Assembly: GCA_963771005.1 (NCBI GenBank)
Contig: CAVYRO010000002.1
Coordinates: 1,674,001-1,738,000 of the forward strand
DNA: 64,000 nt
Reading direction: 5' to 3'
Source: DASQZK01 sp963771005
GTDB lineage: Bacteria; Bacteroidota; Bacteroidia; Bacteroidales; GCA-2748055
Both the position numbers and the translations under genes were made by a program. Positions 17,028 through 26,154 of this stretch are shown here, piece after piece (the stretch's first letter is position 1; the number at the start of each line of letters is the position of its first letter). The notes under the pieces are model-generated. The model saw only the letters and a list, made by a program, of their open reading frames with translations. It made no database searches and was not told where the DNA came from.

Positions 17028-18677
17028 TTACAAGTTGTTCTTTTTCACATATTTAAGAATCAACAAATTCATGGCATTGGAACCCAGGCCAGTGATATCT
17101 TCCGGCACAAACCGAACAACCTGGTCGTAATATAGCGGTACAATAGCGGCCTTGCTGATAATCATCTGATCCATCTGCTCATACAAACGGGCGCGCTCCG
17201 AAGGATCGCGGGTTCCGATTGCTTTTTCATACAACCTGTCGTACCCCGGGAGGGAAAAATGTGTATAATTTGGGCCAGCGGGACTGAAATACGGCGAGTA
17301 AAACAGGGAAAGATAATTTTCGGGATCCGGATAATCGGCAATCCAGGATCCCCGGAAAAAGAGAAGGTTGGAATTGGCGACCCTGTTCCGGAATGATGCA
17401 CCGGTTGCAACATCCAGGTTTAACCGGATCCCTGATCGTGCCAGTTCGAACTGGATATATTCACACAGATCGAGATAATCCGAAGTGGTGGTGAGGCTGA
17501 TCTCTCCCAGACCTTCGCCGCCGGGGTATCCGGCACGAGCCAGGTAATACCTGGCCGAATCCGGATTGTACGAATACCCGTAGACCTTTGAATGATCAAA
17601 ACCGGGAAGCCCGAAGGGAACGATCCCGTCATTGGCCGGGCTACCGATGTTGTTACGGAGATACCTCAGCATCTTCTTCCGGTCGAAACCAAAATTAATG
17701 GCTTTACGGACGTCGGGATCCCGGAGGGGGCTGTTCCTGACAGAAGGCAGGGTCGTGTCCACGAGAAAACCCAGGTATTCTGTATTCAGGTAGGGCTGAG
17801 TGATCAATTTAAACCTTCCTTCATATTCGGGATTCAGATGCCCGGAAGGAGTCAGCAATTCATCCTTATAGGTAGGGTGAACCCCGCTTAGAAAATCGAT
17901 GTTCCCGCTGAGGAATTCAAGAAATTCCGATTGCTTATCTTTGATAAAGGTAATGGCGACGGCCTTGAGATAAGGAAGCCTGTTCCCGTTGCTGTCGGCT
18001 TCAAAATAGTTGTCATTCCTTATAAGTACAAGTTTTTCATCCTGAACCCAGATCCTGAATTGAAACGGGCCGGTTCCAACGGGATGCCTGGCAAAATCTT
18101 TGCCGTAATACTCCACTGCTTCATGTGGCACAATAAAACAATAAGGCATTGTGAGGATCCCGATGAAAGGAGGAAACGGGCCGGAAAGCCAAATGCGGAA
18201 TGTCGAATCATCGACCGCTCTGAATCCGGCCGGATGATCCGGGTTCCCATTCTCCAGCCTGCCGAAAACCCATCTCCCGGGTGAAGCTACCGCCGGGTCG
18301 AGGATCCTTGAGAAACTGTATCCGACATCGGAGGCTTTTACCTTCCGTCCTTTACCACCGGGAAATGCAGGGTTATCGTGGAAATAAACATCCTGCCGGA
18401 GATGAAAGGTATATATCCGTCCGTCCCCTGATATATCCCAGTCCCGGGCGATGGAGGGACGGACCCTAAGGCTGTCGTCCATCTGCAGCAGGCCATTGTA
18501 TAACTGGCTTACGGGCCAGATAATGGTCTGGTTCCTGGCCCAGGCTGGATCGAGGCTGCTGATGCCCTTGGATTCATTGTATCTGAATACTACCGTAAAA
18601 CCGGCCTTATCATTCCTTTTTCCCGTGCATGAAACGGCCAGGAGGACCAGGAACAGTATGGTAAGCCTGCCTTTCAT
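17028..18677 (-). CDS. Family 5 extracellular solute-binding lipoprotein
   Basis: A 549-residue peptide/nickel-type (SBP_bac_5) binding protein. The lipobox LLAVSCTGK places the lipidated Cys at about residue 17. Family segments include the opening domain (SLDPAWARNQTIIWPVSQLYNGL), GRIYTFHLRQDVYFHDNPAF and HPVGTGPFQF. ABC permease and ATPase genes are not nearby, so it may work with a distant transporter or as a sensory input. Its ATG lies 10 bp after the stop of the 1449-residue sensor kinase, suggesting the pair is one transcript and that the protein may be linked to that kinase's signalling. The ligand is unknown. Confidence 0.88.
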   Translation of the reverse strand: MKGRLTILFLVLLAVSCTGKRNDKAGFTVVFRYNESKGISSLDPAWARNQTIIWPVSQLYNGLLQMDDSLRVRPSIARDWDISGDGRIYTFHLRQDVYFHDNPAFPGGKGRKVKASDVGYSFSRILDPAVASPGRWVFGRLENGNPDHPAGFRAVDDSTFRIWLSGPFPPFIGILTMPYCFIVPHEAVEYYGKDFARHPVGTGPFQFRIWVQDEKLVLIRNDNYFEADSNGNRLPYLKAVAITFIKDKQSEFLEFLSGNIDFLSGVHPTYKDELLTPSGHLNPEYEGRFKLITQPYLNTEYLGFLVDTTLPSVRNSPLRDPDVRKAINFGFDRKKMLRYLRNNIGSPANDGIVPFGLPGFDHSKVYGYSYNPDSARYYLARAGYPGGEGLGEISLTTTSDYLDLCEYIQFELARSGIRLNLDVATGASFRNRVANSNLLFFRGSWIADYPDPENYLSLFYSPYFSPAGPNYTHFSLPGYDRLYEKAIGTRDPSERARLYEQMDQMIISKAAIVPLYYDQVVRFVPEDITGLGSNAMNLLILKYVKKNNL

Positions 18678-18687
18678 CTTCTCTCCG

Positions 18688-21600
18688 CTACAAAAAGTAT
18701 TTATTCAGAACAAACATCAGTTCATTGATCCTTACAGGTTTCGATATATAATCATCGCAGCCGGCGTCCAGGCTCATTTCCCTCTCACCTGCCATAGCGT
18801 AGGCTGTCTGGGCAATGACAGGGACTTTGGAGTTTAATTCCTTGATCACCCGCGTCGCTTCATACCCATCCATAACGGGCATCTGTACGTCCATCAGGAC
18901 CAGGTCTATCTTGCAGCTGGAAAAGATCTGGATGGCCTCATCACCGTCCTTCGCCCATACGATATTGGCCCGGGTTCTCTTCAGGATCTCACGTAAGAGT
19001 ATAAAATTAGCCTTGTCATCTTCTGCCACAAGGATGGTTTTATTTTCCCAGTTCTTTGGACTCCTGTCGATAGTGACCCATTCTTCCGGCATTTTTATCT
19101 CCTGTTTTTGAAAAGGAATGGAGAAGGAAAATACGGATCCTCCGCCCAGGATCGATTCTACATGGATCTCCCCGCCGAGAAGTTCGACCAGATGTTTCGA
19201 GATGGCCAGTCCGAGTCCTGTGCCTCCGTAAAACTTTTTCTTATTCTCGTATCCCTGGCGAAACCGTTCGAAGATTACATCCAGTTTTCCTTTGTCGATA
19301 CCGATCCCCGTATCGTTCACATAGAACCCTATCGATCCGTTCGATATCTCTTTGATCCCGTAACGAACCTCGCCTTCCTCGGTGAACTTGATCGCATTTC
19401 CGATCAGGTTGGAGAAAACCTGCCGGATCCGGAATTCGTCTGTGAAAAGCTGCACGGAGGAACTGAAATTATTATGATCCTCAACGAGACGGATCCTTTC
19501 TTTGCCATGACGGATCATATGTTTTGAAAATATCATCTTCAAATCCCTCATCACGGGTGCCAGGTCAAAAAAGGAACGGTTAATCCGGATCTGACCGGCC
19601 TCGATCTTCGCGATATCGATAATATCGTCGATGAGCCTCATGAGGGAGTCTGCACCGTTGTTGATCTGCTGAATGAACTCTTCCTTTTCGGTGGTGGTGA
19701 TATCCGGGTTGGACAGGAGCTCTGCAAAACCGATGATGGCATTCATCGGCGTCCGGATCTCATGCGACATATTGGAAAGAAAGGCTGTTTTCAGGCTGTC
19801 GGATTCCTCTGCTTTTTCCTTGGCAATACGTAGATTAAATTCATAAGCCTTCCGTTCATTGATATTTTTTACCACGATCACAATGGTTTCATCACCTTTC
19901 CCGGCTCCCTGGATCACCCCGAAGGATGTCTCGGCAAAAAATTCGGAACAGTCATCCCTTCGCATTTTGAACTCGATATTCTTGCGGTATCCGCTTTTAA
20001 GGGTATTGTGCAGGGAATTCTGTGCCCTGATGATATCGGGAACTGAAATGAATTCAAAAAAGTTCCTCTCCTTTATGGCTGCAGCCGGGATCTGAAGCAT
20101 CCCGGGAAAGCTTGTATTGTGTTCCAGGATTGCACCTTCAAGATCAATGACAACCAATCCGTCGGGTGAAGATTCGATGATCTTCCTGAGCCGCTCCTGG
20201 TTCTGCTTGATGTTGTCCTGATCGATCTTCCTCTCAATGGCGAGGGCTATCTGGTCGGAGACAAATTCAAGAAGTTGTACGTCTTCCTGTGTGTACTGGA
20301 TCTTCTCATCGTAACTCTGCACTACGAAAACTCCGATAATTTTTTCGTTGCTCTTCAGGGGAACTCCCAGCCAGGACACCGAATAAGCACCTATAGGCTC
20401 TATTTCCCCGGAACTTTCGAGCTCCGATATCCGCTGCCGGCTGACAAGCTGTGATTTACCCGTTCGTATCACATACGCCGTGATTGTCTTTCCGGCGGGA
20501 AATTCCTGGAAATCATCTTTCTCATCGCGGTGGAAAGAAAGGGTTATTTTATCGTTTTGCTCATTATAGAGGGCGACATAGCAATTGGTAGTATCGATCA
20601 CACGGCGCAGGGAGCGCTGAATGTTCTCGAAAAGTTCATCCATGTTTCTCGTGGTCGTGATTGAATTGGCAATTTCGAAAAGCACTTCCTGAATATTCTC
20701 ATGCCTTTTTCGCTGGGTAATGTCAACATGAGTCCCGACAAACCTTGTGGCAGGTCCTTTCGTTTCAGTTTTGAAAGCCTTTCCCCTGGATTGGATCCAT
20801 GCGTAATTACCTTCCTTCCTCCTCACGCGCAACTCAACCTCTGAAAGAATTCCGTTACTGAGGGAGAGAGTTTCGAAGTAAGTATTCACTTTTTCAATAT
20901 CATCAGGGTGGATCAGGTTGAACAGCGCTTCCGTATTATGTTCGAATTCATCGGGTTCGTAACCGAGCATGGTAAAGAACCGCGGGGAAAAATATATTTC
21001 ACCCGTCTCCCGGTTCCAGTCCCAAAGACCGTCGTTTGAGGCTTCGAGTGCCATCTTCAGGCGTTCCTCGCTGATACGCAGTGCTTCCTGACTTTTCTTT
21101 TTTCCCGTTATGTTTTCGGATGTACCTAGTATACCGATAACCTTCCCTTCATCATCATGGATGGGGATCTTATTGGTATCGTTCCAGGATATGCTTCCGT
21201 CGGCAAGTTGTCTTTCCTCAATGATATGGTATTCTGCCTGATCATTCTCCATAACCCTCTTATCCAGGCTGATGAAAGAATCCGATTCGATCCTCCAGGG
21301 GAGATCATAATCGGTCAGGCCGGTAAGATCACCCGGCTTTTCCAGTCCGGCCGATTCGATGAAGGATTTATTTCCTCCAAGGTAAACTGAATTCCGGTCC
21401 TTCCAGAAAACAGCGTGGGGAATGTTGTCAAAGACCAGGTGAAGCATCTCTTCCGATCCCCTCAATTTGCTTTCAGCCATTTTCCGGTCGGTGATGTCGC
21501 GGACCACAGCAATAACTGACGCCACTTCCTCTGTTTCATTATATTCAGGGAAAAGCCGGCTTTCGATAAAGGTAAGGCGGCCGTTCATTTCAGTTACGAT

Positions 21601-23037
21601 TTCAGCTTCGCAGGATTTTCTCCCGTCGAAGGTCTTCCGCAGATTGTCTTCCCAGGTTTTTACAAAATTTTCAGGCAGGACCTTCATCTCACGAAAGGAC
21701 CTGTTAATGAACTTTTCCGGTTCTGTTCCGAAGAGAACGGCAACAGATTCATTAACGAAGATATGCCTCAACTCCCTGTCATACCGCATAACGGCATCCG
21801 GGGTATTTTGTGAAAGGACGCGGTACTGCTCCTCACTTTCGTGAAGGGACATCTCGGCCTTCTTTTGTTTGTCTATGTCCTTCACCAGGGCCATTACGAA
21901 TTGTCCGGATCCCAATTTCACGCGCTGAAGAGTCACATGGACCCAAAAGATCTTTCCCGATTTATGTTTAGCAAGCCATTCTTTTGCCTGGGTTTTGCCG
22001 CCGGCTGCCAGTTTTACATAGGAACTGGCCATTCCTGTCGTATATCCCCCTTCAACATCACTCAGGTCGCCAACGCTGAGCTTTCTAATTTCCTCCTTCC
22101 GCCACCCGTACATCTCTACTACCCGGTCGTTAACATCGAGAATACTGAAATCTTTAATATCATGGAGAAATATGCCGTCGTTAACTGAATTAAAAACCGC
22201 CTCATATTTTGACTGGGATTCCCGGAGATGAATATGCATTCGCACCTTTTCCGTGATATCGCTGATGCAGAAGATAAGCTGGCTGAATTTCCCGGAATCT
22301 TCCAGGACGGGGGTAACACATGCGTCGAACCAGGCCTCTTCGCCATCCGGTTTTTGCAGCATGATGTTCACCCCGCTCTGCCCTTCCCTGGATATTATCA
22401 CCTTTTCGAAGCAGGTTTTTCGTGAATCTGCCAGCCGTTGTCCGTTTTCATCAAAAAAGTCCAGGGCCTCAAAGAATTTTTTACCCCTGATTGTTTCAAG
22501 AGCCCGGCCGATAAGCTTCTCTGCCTTTTGGTTACAATGAATGATCGTGGCATCCAGACCGGTCAGGAAGACCCCTGTTTCAATGTTATCGAGCAACTTT
22601 CGTGATAACTTTTCACTTTCACGGATGCGTAATTCGGCATGTTTTCTCTGCTCGATCTCCTGGCTGTACTGCAGGGCATATTTTACCGCCGGGTTCAGCC
22701 GGACGAGGTGTTCCTTCAACACATAATCCCATGCTCCCTGCTTGATGCAGTCTACTGCCGTTTCCTCATCGAGGGAACCTGTAACGATGATAAAAGGAAT
22801 AAGGGGTTTTTTCTCTTTAGCGAGATGGAGAGCGTCAAGGCCATTGAAGCGGGGCAGGTTGTAATCGGAAAGAATTATATCCGGATTATATTGATCCAGC
22901 TCACGGATGAACCCTTCCCTGTCACTTACGATCCTTGTATCAAATATCCGCTTTTCTTTCTTTAGTTCCGAAATATTCAGTTCTGCATCATAGGGATTAT
23001 CCTCGAGGATAAGAATTTTCAGGTTGTTTTTCTTCAT
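18688..23037 (-). CDS. Large hybrid sensor histidine kinase (REC-6xPAS-GAF-HisKA-HATPase-REC)
   Basis: A 1449-residue soluble signalling protein with no membrane helix. An N-terminal receiver domain (about 1-125; phosphoacceptor Asp in ILSDYNLP) is followed by about six PAS domains (about 140-780, plus one near 960-1075) and a GAF domain (about 795-950). HisKA has the phospho-His in NMSHEIRTPMNAIIG (about 1103). The HATPase has NLIGNAIKFTEEG, DTGIGID and GGTGLGLAISKHL. A C-terminal receiver (VLMDVQMPVMDG, about 1330-1449) ends the protein. Receivers at both ends imply it is itself a phosphorelay target. It may accept phosphate from another kinase such as the split kinase upstream. There is no DNA-binding output domain. 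Confidence 0.94.
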   Translation of the reverse strand: MKKNNLKILILEDNPYDAELNISELKKEKRIFDTRIVSDREGFIRELDQYNPDIILSDYNLPRFNGLDALHLAKEKKPLIPFIIVTGSLDEETAVDCIKQGAWDYVLKEHLVRLNPAVKYALQYSQEIEQRKHAELRIRESEKLSRKLLDNIETGVFLTGLDATIIHCNQKAEKLIGRALETIRGKKFFEALDFFDENGQRLADSRKTCFEKVIISREGQSGVNIMLQKPDGEEAWFDACVTPVLEDSGKFSQLIFCISDITEKVRMHIHLRESQSKYEAVFNSVNDGIFLHDIKDFSILDVNDRVVEMYGWRKEEIRKLSVGDLSDVEGGYTTGMASSYVKLAAGGKTQAKEWLAKHKSGKIFWVHVTLQRVKLGSGQFVMALVKDIDKQKKAEMSLHESEEQYRVLSQNTPDAVMRYDRELRHIFVNESVAVLFGTEPEKFINRSFREMKVLPENFVKTWEDNLRKTFDGRKSCEAEIVTEMNGRLTFIESRLFPEYNETEEVASVIAVVRDITDRKMAESKLRGSEEMLHLVFDNIPHAVFWKDRNSVYLGGNKSFIESAGLEKPGDLTGLTDYDLPWRIESDSFISLDKRVMENDQAEYHIIEERQLADGSISWNDTNKIPIHDDEGKVIGILGTSENITGKKKSQEALRISEERLKMALEASNDGLWDWNRETGEIYFSPRFFTMLGYEPDEFEHNTEALFNLIHPDDIEKVNTYFETLSLSNGILSEVELRVRRKEGNYAWIQSRGKAFKTETKGPATRFVGTHVDITQRKRHENIQEVLFEIANSITTTRNMDELFENIQRSLRRVIDTTNCYVALYNEQNDKITLSFHRDEKDDFQEFPAGKTITAYVIRTGKSQLVSRQRISELESSGEIEPIGAYSVSWLGVPLKSNEKIIGVFVVQSYDEKIQYTQEDVQLLEFVSDQIALAIERKIDQDNIKQNQERLRKIIESSPDGLVVIDLEGAILEHNTSFPGMLQIPAAAIKERNFFEFISVPDIIRAQNSLHNTLKSGYRKNIEFKMRRDDCSEFFAETSFGVIQGAGKGDETIVIVVKNINERKAYEFNLRIAKEKAEESDSLKTAFLSNMSHEIRTPMNAIIGFAELLSNPDITTTEKEEFIQQINNGADSLMRLIDDIIDIAKIEAGQIRINRSFFDLAPVMRDLKMIFSKHMIRHGKERIRLVEDHNNFSSSVQLFTDEFRIRQVFSNLIGNAIKFTEEGEVRYGIKEISNGSIGFYVNDTGIGIDKGKLDVIFERFRQGYENKKKFYGGTGLGLAISKHLVELLGGEIHVESILGGGSVFSFSIPFQKQEIKMPEEWVTIDRSPKNWENKTILVAEDDKANFILLREILKRTRANIVWAKDGDEAIQIFSSCKIDLVLMDVQMPVMDGYEATRVIKELNSKVPVIAQTAYAMAGEREMSLDAGCDDYISKPVRINELMFVLNKYFL

Positions 23038-23123
23038 ATATAAAACTTTACAAAGCAGAAATTTCAGCGGTTAAATTACCACTTTAGCGCTATTATATAT
23101 ATGACCCGGGATACATTAGATGT

Positions 23124-24092
23124 TTATTCAGAATCAATCTCAACAGGTATGGTAAAAAAGAAGGTGGCCCCCTTGCCTGAATATCCCTCTGCCCATACTC
23201 TTCCGCCATGCCTGTGTACGATCCGCTGAACAAGGGCCAGCCCGACTCCGCTGCCCTCGTATTCGTCTGATGTATGGAGGCGCTGAAAGACCTTAAAGAT
23301 CTTTTCTCCGAACTTCTGTTCAAAACCAATCCCATTATCCTGAACGGAAAAAATCCAGTCACTGCCCCGCATTTCACCGGATATGCTGATCTCTGCCGGT
23401 TTTACCCGGGTTGAGAATTTCAGTGCATTGGAGATCAGGTTGATGAAAACCTGCCGGAGCAACCCTTCATCAGCGCGGATCACCGGCAGGGAATGAATAT
23501 GAAAGACAACATCATCATCATTTACAGAAACAAGGTCGTCCCGGACTGCTGAAACCAGTTGGGACATTTCCACCTCCGTGAGATCAAGATTTTTACGGCC
23601 CATCCTGGAGAACCTCAGGAGATCATTGATCAGATTGATCATATTGCCGGCGTTCTCTGAAACATGATTCAGGTATCGCCTGGAATTTTCATCCAGGCTG
23701 CCCCAGGTCTCTTTTTTCAGAAGTTCTGAAAATCCTTTGATGGCACGCAAGGGAGCTTTAAGATCATGAGAGACTGAATATGAAAAGGCTTCAAGTTCAC
23801 GATTGGCACGGTCCAGTTCAAGAGTCCGTTTCACTACTTTTTCCTCAAGATGTTCGTTCAGTTCAAGGATCTCTTTTTTTGCCCCGGCCAGATCGGTAAT
23901 ATCCACGATGGTGACAAGGACCCTGGACAGGTCGTGCTCATGACCCGGCATCACATACCAGCTGATGGACAATGTTTTTGTTTCTCCCCCGATGGTGATC
24001 TCCGTAGCATTATTGTTGATATACCTCTCCCCTTTCATCAACCTGAAAATTAGCTCGACCAGGCTGCTGTAATGTTCCTCAACAAAGATCAT
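23124..24092 (-). CDS. Sensor kinase, C-terminal part (half PAS + HisKA + HATPase)
   Basis: A 322-residue frame that begins inside a PAS domain (about 1-75, ending VLVTIVDITDL). It continues through a coiled coil (about 75-100), HisKA with the phospho-His in SYSVSHDLKAPLRAIKGF (about 112) and HATPase (NLISNALKFS, DNGIGF, GSGVGLALVQRIV). Its ATG overlaps the upstream frame's TGA (ATGA). The missing first half of its PAS domain is exactly what ends the upstream frame, so the two look like one gene broken by a -1 frameshift. It could still be made by translational coupling. It lacks its own sensor domain. Confidence 0.85.
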   Translation of the reverse strand: MIFVEEHYSSLVELIFRLMKGERYINNNATEITIGGETKTLSISWYVMPGHEHDLSRVLVTIVDITDLAGAKKEILELNEHLEEKVVKRTLELDRANRELEAFSYSVSHDLKAPLRAIKGFSELLKKETWGSLDENSRRYLNHVSENAGNMINLINDLLRFSRMGRKNLDLTEVEMSQLVSAVRDDLVSVNDDDVVFHIHSLPVIRADEGLLRQVFINLISNALKFSTRVKPAEISISGEMRGSDWIFSVQDNGIGFEQKFGEKIFKVFQRLHTSDEYEGSGVGLALVQRIVHRHGGRVWAEGYSGKGATFFFTIPVEIDSE

Positions 24093-26026
24093 TTCGGGGA
24101 ACGGAGAAGGTTCTCTTTGCTTATTCCGCCATATAGTTCGATCGTGGAGCGATTCAGATCGATTATCCTGATCCTGGCGATGAGTTCCCGTATCCTGGCG
24201 TAATCGGAAAGAAGGTAACTTTGGAGATCGGTGATCCCTTCCGCACCGATTTCTTCCAAATATTTCAGGGCACCTGAATAATCATCTTCCCAGAGAGAAA
24301 GCGGCATATTTTCAAAAAGTGATTTGTATCGCTGTTCACTAACCCTGAGTGATTCAAGAATGGAAATTCTTTCCGTAATGTCAGTGATCAGCCCCTCGAT
24401 GCCGGTACAATTTCCGTCCGCGTCATACCATGCCTTACCTTTATCTGAAACCCATTTCATACACCCGTCCTTCGTTGTAATCCGGTACTGCAATTCATAG
24501 GTCTGCCCGGTCTCTATGCAGGTTTTTATGCCGGTATGGACATCTTTCCTGAAATCATCATCAATAAGTGCTTCAAAACTGATCTTCCCACCGGTAAAAT
24601 CACTGGGGGTGTATCCTGTGAGGGTACGAGCGCCCGCACTGACAAAATCCATTATCCTGGTGCCGCCTGTTCCACAGTGAAAAAGCATTCCCTGAAGATT
24701 TTGAACGAGGGTATTCAGCCTCCGTTCATTCTCCACGATAAGACCTGTCATCCTGTTCCGCTGCGTTATATCCGACATACCGATCAGGAGCCTGTCTTCA
24801 AGGGCCGACATCGTATATTGCACATCTTTCTGCTGCCCGTCCTTTGTCACGATATGAAATTCCTCCTGCATTGTCCCGTATTCCGGTAGACTTTTGAGGG
24901 ATTCTTTCCAATTTTCTTTAACCATCCTCCTGTATCCCGGATCGGGATATGCTTTTTCAAACCAGGTTTCAGGACCCGAGATATCTTCAATCCGGTAGCC
25001 CGTGAGTTTCGTAAAATTTTCATTTACATATTCACCCTCCCCGTTCATTTTTACGATAGCCAGAGCCACAGGCATGTTCCCGATCACCGCCTTGAGTTGC
25101 GATTCATTTTTCAGGAGCGACCCGATAAGGTTCATCCTTTCATTGATGAAAGAGTGGATCAACAAGGTGATCAGTACGATTACAAAAATAAAACCCTGGA
25201 GCATCAGCCCGGGATATTGCACAATGCGGATCAGGTTATGATCGGTCTCCATTAGAGCCAGCACCATTGGGATCATGAGGGTTGCCGGAATGACAAGGGT
25301 TGTGATCTTCGTTTCAAACCGCATGGCCAGCCAAATATAGACCGGGGCAAGGAAGTACCCGAGCATAAAATTCATCAACGGATTGGCAAATAGATTGGAG
25401 GAAATGAGAAAAAGATACGTGACCAGCACGAGGAGAAGAACGATCAGCTCCGTTATCCGCGGTGCGGGCAGGTGAATTTCACCGGAATCGCTCCAACTTA
25501 GGAAAAAGGGAACGAACAGGAGCAAACCTGTTCCTCCGGCAAGGAACCAGGTGAGAAAAATCAATGCACCGGCAGATCCACTGACATTGAAAAGATATGG
25601 AATGGACAGGAGTAAGGCATTCAGACTGGCAGGGATGACCACTACGAAAAGTAAAAAAGGGAGCATTCCGGAAATCGTGAAAATACTGCCAAAATTATCC
25701 TTAATTGTCATCCTCAGGTATCTCCCTCCCAAAAATGCAGCAACCGGTGTTGCAGTGGCAATGCTTATCAGGGCCGGGATACGAAAGGCTCCGGCAATCA
25801 TTGCGGAAGGTATCCCGAAAAAACCCAGAAGGATCGAGGCTGCCAGGACCGGCAGGATAACTCTTTCACCGTAGAAATAAACAAGCAGAACCGCGACTGT
25901 AAGTGAGGGCAGAAGTATGACACCTTCATAGTTTCCGATCGTCATGCGACTTCCTGCAAAACCAAAGGCAAGATAGATAACAAAAGCCGGCAACATCCTG
26001 AGAAGTTGCATTCCCCACTTCATCAT
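24089..26026 (-). CDS. Sensor kinase, N-terminal part (MASE1-like + PAS), broken frame
   Basis: A 645-residue frame with a polytopic membrane sensor like MASE1 (about eight helices, residues 5-300). Two complete PAS domains follow (about 310-425 and 432-550), then a third PAS that stops after about 85 residues at KENLLRSPK. The third PAS opens with SLFENMPLSLWEDD, a type that normally runs straight into a DITD-linked kinase core; that continuation lies in the next frame. Adding one base to the CCCC run (plus-strand GGGG at 24096-24099) would join the two frames into a membrane sensor kinase of about 970 residues. This is either a sequencing or assembly error, a recent mutation, or a frameshifting site. 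Confidence 0.85.
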   Translation of the reverse strand: MMKWGMQLLRMLPAFVIYLAFGFAGSRMTIGNYEGVILLPSLTVAVLLVYFYGERVILPVLAASILLGFFGIPSAMIAGAFRIPALISIATATPVAAFLGGRYLRMTIKDNFGSIFTISGMLPFLLFVVVIPASLNALLLSIPYLFNVSGSAGALIFLTWFLAGGTGLLLFVPFFLSWSDSGEIHLPAPRITELIVLLLVLVTYLFLISSNLFANPLMNFMLGYFLAPVYIWLAMRFETKITTLVIPATLMIPMVLALMETDHNLIRIVQYPGLMLQGFIFVIVLITLLIHSFINERMNLIGSLLKNESQLKAVIGNMPVALAIVKMNGEGEYVNENFTKLTGYRIEDISGPETWFEKAYPDPGYRRMVKENWKESLKSLPEYGTMQEEFHIVTKDGQQKDVQYTMSALEDRLLIGMSDITQRNRMTGLIVENERRLNTLVQNLQGMLFHCGTGGTRIMDFVSAGARTLTGYTPSDFTGGKISFEALIDDDFRKDVHTGIKTCIETGQTYELQYRITTKDGCMKWVSDKGKAWYDADGNCTGIEGLITDITERISILESLRVSEQRYKSLFENMPLSLWEDDYSGALKYLEEIGAEGITDLQSYLLSDYARIRELIARIRIIDLNRSTIELYGGISKENLLRSPK

Positions 26027-26154
26027 AAAAGGCTGGTAAAAATTAAGGGCTGCAAGATTTTTCCCGGAAATATAACCATTTTTGTTTTCAGAGATCCTTT
26101 TTCCGGAAAAAAATGCTGCAAACCTGAAAAATAGAGCAGTTATACGGCGAAACT

